Source of the DNA: Dyadobacter sp. CY261
Lineage (GTDB): Bacteria > Bacteroidota > Bacteroidia > Cytophagales > Spirosomataceae
Length of the DNA stretch: 64,000 nt
Direction of reading: 5' to 3'
Assembly: GCF_021440085.1 (NCBI RefSeq)
Contig: NZ_JAKCPW010000018.1
Span: 1-64,000, forward strand
The number at the start of each line of letters is the position of its first letter. Within the stretch, counting starts at the first letter, position 1. The notes under the pieces are model-generated. The model ran no database searches and was not told the origin of the DNA. It worked only from the letters and a program-made list of their open reading frames with translations. Position numbers and translations under genes: made by a program. This document shows positions 60,664 through 64,000 of the stretch, one piece after another.

Positions 60664-61332
60664 CTATACTATGCCTAAAAGACCCTGTTTGTAACTTTCC
60701 CCGACAGGAATGCATTCTTTTCCTACGTATACTTCATTTTTACTAATCATTGTTAAATGCGAAATCCCCACTACATACGAACGATGAATACGGCGAAACA
60801 ACGTATTGGGCAACAGTTCTGATACCGACTTCATCGTCATGTGCGTAATGTAGTTGCCGTGAGTGGTTTTAAGGATGACATAATCCTTTATGGACTGAAC
60901 CAATAGAATATTCTGATGCTCCAATTTGAGCAATTTTCCATTCACCTTGAAGTATGAATAAGTGATTTCAGGGGCGCTTGGCTGCAACTTTCGGAATCGG
61001 GAAATGCTTTTGACAAACCTTTCATAAGTGATTGGTTTAAGCAAGTAATCCACTGTATCCAATTCGTAACTGGACGCAGCATATTCCGGAAATGCCGTTG
61101 TAAAGATTACAGCCGGGGGATTTTTGAGGCTTCCAATAAAATCGATACCACTCAAAACAGGCATGTTGATATCCAAAAAAATGATGTCGATAGCAGTCTT
61201 CACGACAATCTCGAACGCATCAACCGCATTCGCATATTGACCTAAAAGTTGCAGTTCATCTATTTTGGAAATGTGATTTTCCAGCACCTGTCTGGCCAAA
61301 GGTTCATCGTCGACCACAATACATCTAATCAT
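60664..61332 (-). CDS. LytTR-family response regulator
   Basis: A 222-residue regulator. The receiver domain shows VVDDEPLARQVLENHISKID, the phosphoacceptor Asp54 in IIFLDINMPVLSG and the Lys in YLLKPITYERF. The LytTR DNA-binding domain covers about 120-222 (YFKVNGKLLKLEHQNILLV, RRIHRSYVVGIS, CIPVGESYKQ). Its ATG overlaps the TGA of the kinase by four bases. It resembles the regulator at 29.8 kb in arrangement and domain content. Targets are unknown; the tannase and redoxin genes flank the pair. Confidence 0.93.
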   Translation of the reverse strand: MIRCIVVDDEPLARQVLENHISKIDELQLLGQYANAVDAFEIVVKTAIDIIFLDINMPVLSGIDFIGSLKNPPAVIFTTAFPEYAASSYELDTVDYLLKPITYERFVKSISRFRKLQPSAPEITYSYFKVNGKLLKLEHQNILLVQSIKDYVILKTTHGNYITHMTMKSVSELLPNTLFRRIHRSYVVGISHLTMISKNEVYVGKECIPVGESYKQGLLGIV

Positions 61333-62411
61333 TCCGACTTCAATTTTAGGTTCAGCCGGACCTCATAGCAATCACGGGCTTCCGTCACTTCGATCCGATG
61401 GGTGCCAGGGTATAGCAAGGCCAACCGCTTCATCACATTGGCAAGTCCAACGCCCTGTTCGGTCGAGGTCCTCGTAGCTATTGATCGGCTGTTTTTTACT
61501 TCCATAATCAAGTCATTATCAAAACAACAGATCAGAATACATACATATCCACCCGCGATTTCATCTCTGACACCATGCTTGAACGCATTTTCAACAAAAG
61601 GTAGCAGCAACAGCGGCTCAATGACCAGCGCGTCCGTTATACCCTGGGTTTCAAATTTAACGGAAATGTGTTGTGAAAGTCGAATGCACTCTACTTCTGT
61701 GACGCTTCGGAGAAATGCAACCTCTTTGGAAAGCGCTACTGTGGCCAACGCGGAGTCGTAAAGAATATAACGCATGATTTCAGCATGACCGGCTACCAGC
61801 GGAGCTGTCTTCACCGAACCCTGTAATGCAAGGGAGTAAATGTTATTGAGTGTATTAAAGAAAAAATGCGGTTGAAGCTGGAATTTCAACGAATTGAGCT
61901 CCACCTCCAACTGCTGGCTTCGCAGCGCGTCCACCTGGCGGGTCAGACGGCCGGCCCTCAGGTAATAGGCAAGAGCCGTAATCACCAGCAAATCGCGAAA
62001 GATATAGACGACGCTGAAATGCAGCACTACATCCGCCTTAGACCAGGTTGCCGCGTCCTTGACCATGTCCGCCGGCAGAAAACTCATACGGGCAACCAAC
62101 CAGTAATTGAGCACATAACTGAAGTTCAGCGCAATCAGGAAAACAACCAGTGATGCCGCGAAAGCCATCAGGCGCTCACGGAACAACAGCCTCTTAATCA
62201 ATAACTCATAATAGAGCCCATACGAAATAATACTGAAGCTGCCATAAACGACGCGTTCCGGTATATCCTGAATAAACAACGTTGCCGAACCTCGCTCATT
62301 GAAATTGTATTCAAAACTCGAAATAACTGGAAACAAAATGAAGTAAATCAAAAAGAACACGATCTCAGCCCTTTTCTCTTCATGCCGCGGGTTACTTCTA
62401 TTCAGAATCAT
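61329..62411 (-). CDS. LytS-type sensor histidine kinase
   Basis: A 360-residue membrane kinase with four hydrophobic segments in the first ~160 residues (IVFFLIYFILFPVISS, SFSIISYGLYYELLI, MAFAASLVVFLIALNFSYVL, VYIFRDLLVITALAYYL). A coiled coil (VDALRSQQLEVELNSLKFQ) precedes the phosphoacceptor motif LQPHFFFNTLNNIYSLA; the ATP domain has LPFVENAFKHGV and GVGLANVMKRLALL. As with the other pair, it lacks an extracytoplasmic sensor domain and probably detects a membrane signal. It is translationally coupled to its regulator (ATGA). Divergent from the redoxin gene. Confidence 0.93.
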   Translation of the reverse strand: MILNRSNPRHEEKRAEIVFFLIYFILFPVISSFEYNFNERGSATLFIQDIPERVVYGSFSIISYGLYYELLIKRLLFRERLMAFAASLVVFLIALNFSYVLNYWLVARMSFLPADMVKDAATWSKADVVLHFSVVYIFRDLLVITALAYYLRAGRLTRQVDALRSQQLEVELNSLKFQLQPHFFFNTLNNIYSLALQGSVKTAPLVAGHAEIMRYILYDSALATVALSKEVAFLRSVTEVECIRLSQHISVKFETQGITDALVIEPLLLLPFVENAFKHGVRDEIAGGYVCILICCFDNDLIMEVKNSRSIATRTSTEQGVGLANVMKRLALLYPGTHRIEVTEARDCYEVRLNLKLKSE

Positions 62412-62606
62412 GACAGTAAATTATCCAAAATTTCCCGGGTCAACGATTCAGATCACTTTCGGTCTTCCCCTTTTCGACGAAAGGCCCGGAACTTTCGACG
62501 GAGGGTTTTAATGAATGGAGCCGACGAAATATCTGGCAGTCCAGTCTAAATTAAATAAACGGCCTCCTTACCTGTACTAACTTGGTGGGAAAAAACTGCA
62601 TTTGGT

Positions 62607-63731
62607 ATGAAGTTAGTCACTGTTTTCTCCCTTGGTCTGCTGTTTCTGGCCTGCCAGACCGTCTGCGCGCAAGATGCCCACAGCATCATCGCCGCAGTAA
62701 AACACAGGCAGCAATCATTAACATCAGTGTCATACACGCTGCAAAGAACCGATACACTGGTGACGGGCGACACGAGGTCAATGACGGGAAAAGCCATTAT
62801 TGAGTTTGAACAAGGTGAAGGTGTCTTAGGCTTTCGCTTCTGGGCCCAAAGGGACGGTTTTAACCAGCAAACGATTGTCGATGATCGGATGGGTTACGTG
62901 GTCGACACGCTACTTAAGACCTACAAAACAGTGTTGAATCCTACGGACAATATTTTTTACAGCACCACAGGTGGGCAGATGATCGTCCACGACCTATTTA
63001 AACTTGACACAACCGCCGCAACAAACATTGTTGTAAGCCAGGATCAACAACATTATTACCTTACGTTAAGCTACGCGGACCTGACGGAACACGATGTTAC
63101 CAAACGCTACAAACTGCTTGCCATCGATAAGAAGCGGATGTTGCCCGTATATGTGAGAAAGCACCAGGAGACGCTGGACAAAGTCCAGGACCTGCAATTT
63201 CAAATATCAGATCTTGATACGACGCCAAAGTCCCACTATGATTTTTTGAACCTGAGCTTTCTTCGCTTTTATAAACAGGAAATAGTTCCAATCATTTCGG
63301 ATAGTCCACTAGCTGCGCTACTAGGCAAACAGGTGCCAAACATGACGCTTCCATCATTTGAAGGCATTCAAAGCCCAATTTCGCCTTCCAATGATACGGT
63401 AATCTTACTGGACTTCTGGGAAGTCTGGTGCGGGCCATGTATCGCATCGATGCCCAAAATTCAACAACTATATGAGAAGTTCAAAGAGCGTGGGTTAAAG
63501 GTTTATGGCATTATTCACGAAGCAGACCAGCTGAACGTGTCCAAAAAGAGAGTAGAAAAATCAGGATTGACATTCCCTATGCTGGTCGGCAATGGAGAAA
63601 CGAAAAAATGCTTTCATGTTTCAGCCATCCCGCTCTATGTGCTAATCGGCAGAGATGGTAGAATTTGCTATCTCAGCGAGGGCTTTTCCGATCAACTGGA
63701 GGATGAAATTCAACGCGCATTGGCTCGTTAA
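62607..63731 (+). CDS. TlpA-like thiol:disulfide protein with N-terminal extension
   Basis: A 374-residue exported protein. The N-terminal signal (VTVFSLGLLFLACQTVCAQ) could be cut after CAQ or processed at LFLAC as a lipoprotein. Residues ~25-225 form a beta-rich domain (LTSVSYTLQRTDTLVTGDTR, AIIEFEQGEGVLGFRFWAQR) reminiscent of LolA-like or DUF4369-type front parts of Bacteroidota redoxins. From about 240 a thioredoxin fold has the redox pair Cys275/Cys278 in EVWCGPCIASMP, cis-Pro in VSAIPLYVLIG and the usual ending. It probably handles disulfides in the periplasm or helps cytochrome c maturation. It is divergent from the LytS/LytTR pair. Confidence 0.85.
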   Translation: MKLVTVFSLGLLFLACQTVCAQDAHSIIAAVKHRQQSLTSVSYTLQRTDTLVTGDTRSMTGKAIIEFEQGEGVLGFRFWAQRDGFNQQTIVDDRMGYVVDTLLKTYKTVLNPTDNIFYSTTGGQMIVHDLFKLDTTAATNIVVSQDQQHYYLTLSYADLTEHDVTKRYKLLAIDKKRMLPVYVRKHQETLDKVQDLQFQISDLDTTPKSHYDFLNLSFLRFYKQEIVPIISDSPLAALLGKQVPNMTLPSFEGIQSPISPSNDTVILLDFWEVWCGPCIASMPKIQQLYEKFKERGLKVYGIIHEADQLNVSKKRVEKSGLTFPMLVGNGETKKCFHVSAIPLYVLIGRDGRICYLSEGFSDQLEDEIQRALAR

Positions 63732-63738
63732 TGTGACT

Positions 63739-63834
63739 ATGCCGATAATTATCAATATAATTGGCACCCGTACCATGCGTTTTGGTCAGTTAGACGCCAT
63801 AGTACCGCACATTTCAAGGAAAGTACTAAATGGG
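63739..63834 (+). pseudogene. HxlR-type regulator fragment
   Basis: Thirty-two codons read MPIIINIIGTRT, then MRFGQLDAIVPHISRKVLNG, close to the middle of HxlR-type winged-helix regulators (RFGEL, then IPGIS-KML). The start of the domain and the final helices are missing and the frame beyond is not similar. It lies 7 bases after the redoxin stop. Confidence 0.4.
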
Positions 63835-64000
63835 GTAAGTAATGCCGGATCCTGTGTAAGTCTTTGGGTCCTCAAAGTCTATTATTTCAGGATTCCAATA
63901 CGCGGCCTCCCAAATTGTCTCTAGTTGGGCCTGCACTTCCTGCCTTCTCAATCAAAAATGATGAAATAATTAACCTGTAAAAAATCATGAGATTTATTTC
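63835..64000. other. Right-edge region with an unassigned short minus-strand frame
   Basis: On the minus strand one frame of about 42 codons (63955 down to a TAG at 63826-63828) reads RRQEVQAQLETIWEAAYW and ends KTYTGSGITYPI. It looks more protein-like than chance but has no ATG start and I do not recognise it. Nothing else is visible to the window end. Confidence 0.3.

Noticed and set aside
1..64000. CRISPR arrays, complete insertion sequences, tRNA genes, toxin-antitoxin pairs
   Set aside because: No spaced repeat series, transposase motif, tRNA cloverleaf or recognisable toxin pair was seen on either strand.

Overview
The window looks like chromosomal DNA from a Bacteroidota bacterium of the Cytophagales type; a Dyadobacter-like member of the Spirosomataceae is plausible but not proven. 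The signs are two tandem SusC/SusD pairs, a type IX secretion C-terminal sorting domain, BACON domains, LytS/LytTR two-component pairs, promoters of the Bacteroidota form (TTG at -33, TAnnTTTG at -7), weak Shine-Dalgarno sequences, and at the left edge the promoter and boxA-like leader of an rRNA operon whose 16S gene lies just outside the window on the minus strand. I saw no tRNA, CRISPR array, complete insertion sequence or phage gene.

Layout. 1-4.8 kb: rRNA promoter, then an AraC regulator, an SDR oxidoreductase, a secreted cupin, a secreted epoxide hydrolase and an Ohr peroxidase, all on the minus strand. 4.9-6.3 kb: a scrap yard of gene remnants (AraC, TolC, acetolactate synthase, mug, aldo/keto reductase), two of them carrying clean internal deletions. 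6.4-16.2 kb: a VOC protein, a lipoprotein, a T9SS-secreted HExxH protein, a collapsed siderophore-uptake locus (a TonB-receptor/DUF4374 chimera plus a PepSY protein), a PQQ-like propeller protein and a prolyl oligopeptidase. 16.2-24.4 kb: WYL regulator, YdeI, RidA, then an electrophile/quinone detoxification cluster (Old Yellow Enzyme, NmrA-like, pirin, quinone-reductase-like) under an AraC regulator with two near-identical candidate operators, then an alpha/beta hydrolase. 24.6-36.3 kb: a large MalT-like LuxR regulator, lipocalin-like, HD-domain and lipoprotein genes, a LytS/LytTR pair, a serine hydrolase with a C-terminal TPR-like module, a ureide-permease-like transporter, a protein sharing the same module, and a YflT/glycine-zipper stress protein. 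36.4-40.5 kb: a BlaI/BlaR1-type system with three matching palindromic operators, divergent from a second serine hydrolase that carries the same C-terminal module.

40.7-60.6 kb is the most striking region: a GC-richer polysaccharide- or glycoside-utilisation locus. It holds a hexuronate-type MFS transporter, a sugar-isomerase-family protein, SusC-SusD-SusC-SusD, a clan-A-like glycoside hydrolase, an unclassified 838-residue secreted protein and an SGNH hydrolase, followed by a divergent GntR/UTRA regulator and a tannase/feruloyl-esterase-family protein. The same 13-base sequence, TTAGTGCGTTAAG, stands in front of the MFS gene, in front of the isomerase-led operon and between the GntR and tannase genes. 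It is the likely GntR operator and ties about ten genes into one regulon. This is the best candidate for a previously undescribed system. 60.6-64.0 kb: a second LytS/LytTR pair, a TlpA-like redoxin and a small HxlR-like remnant.
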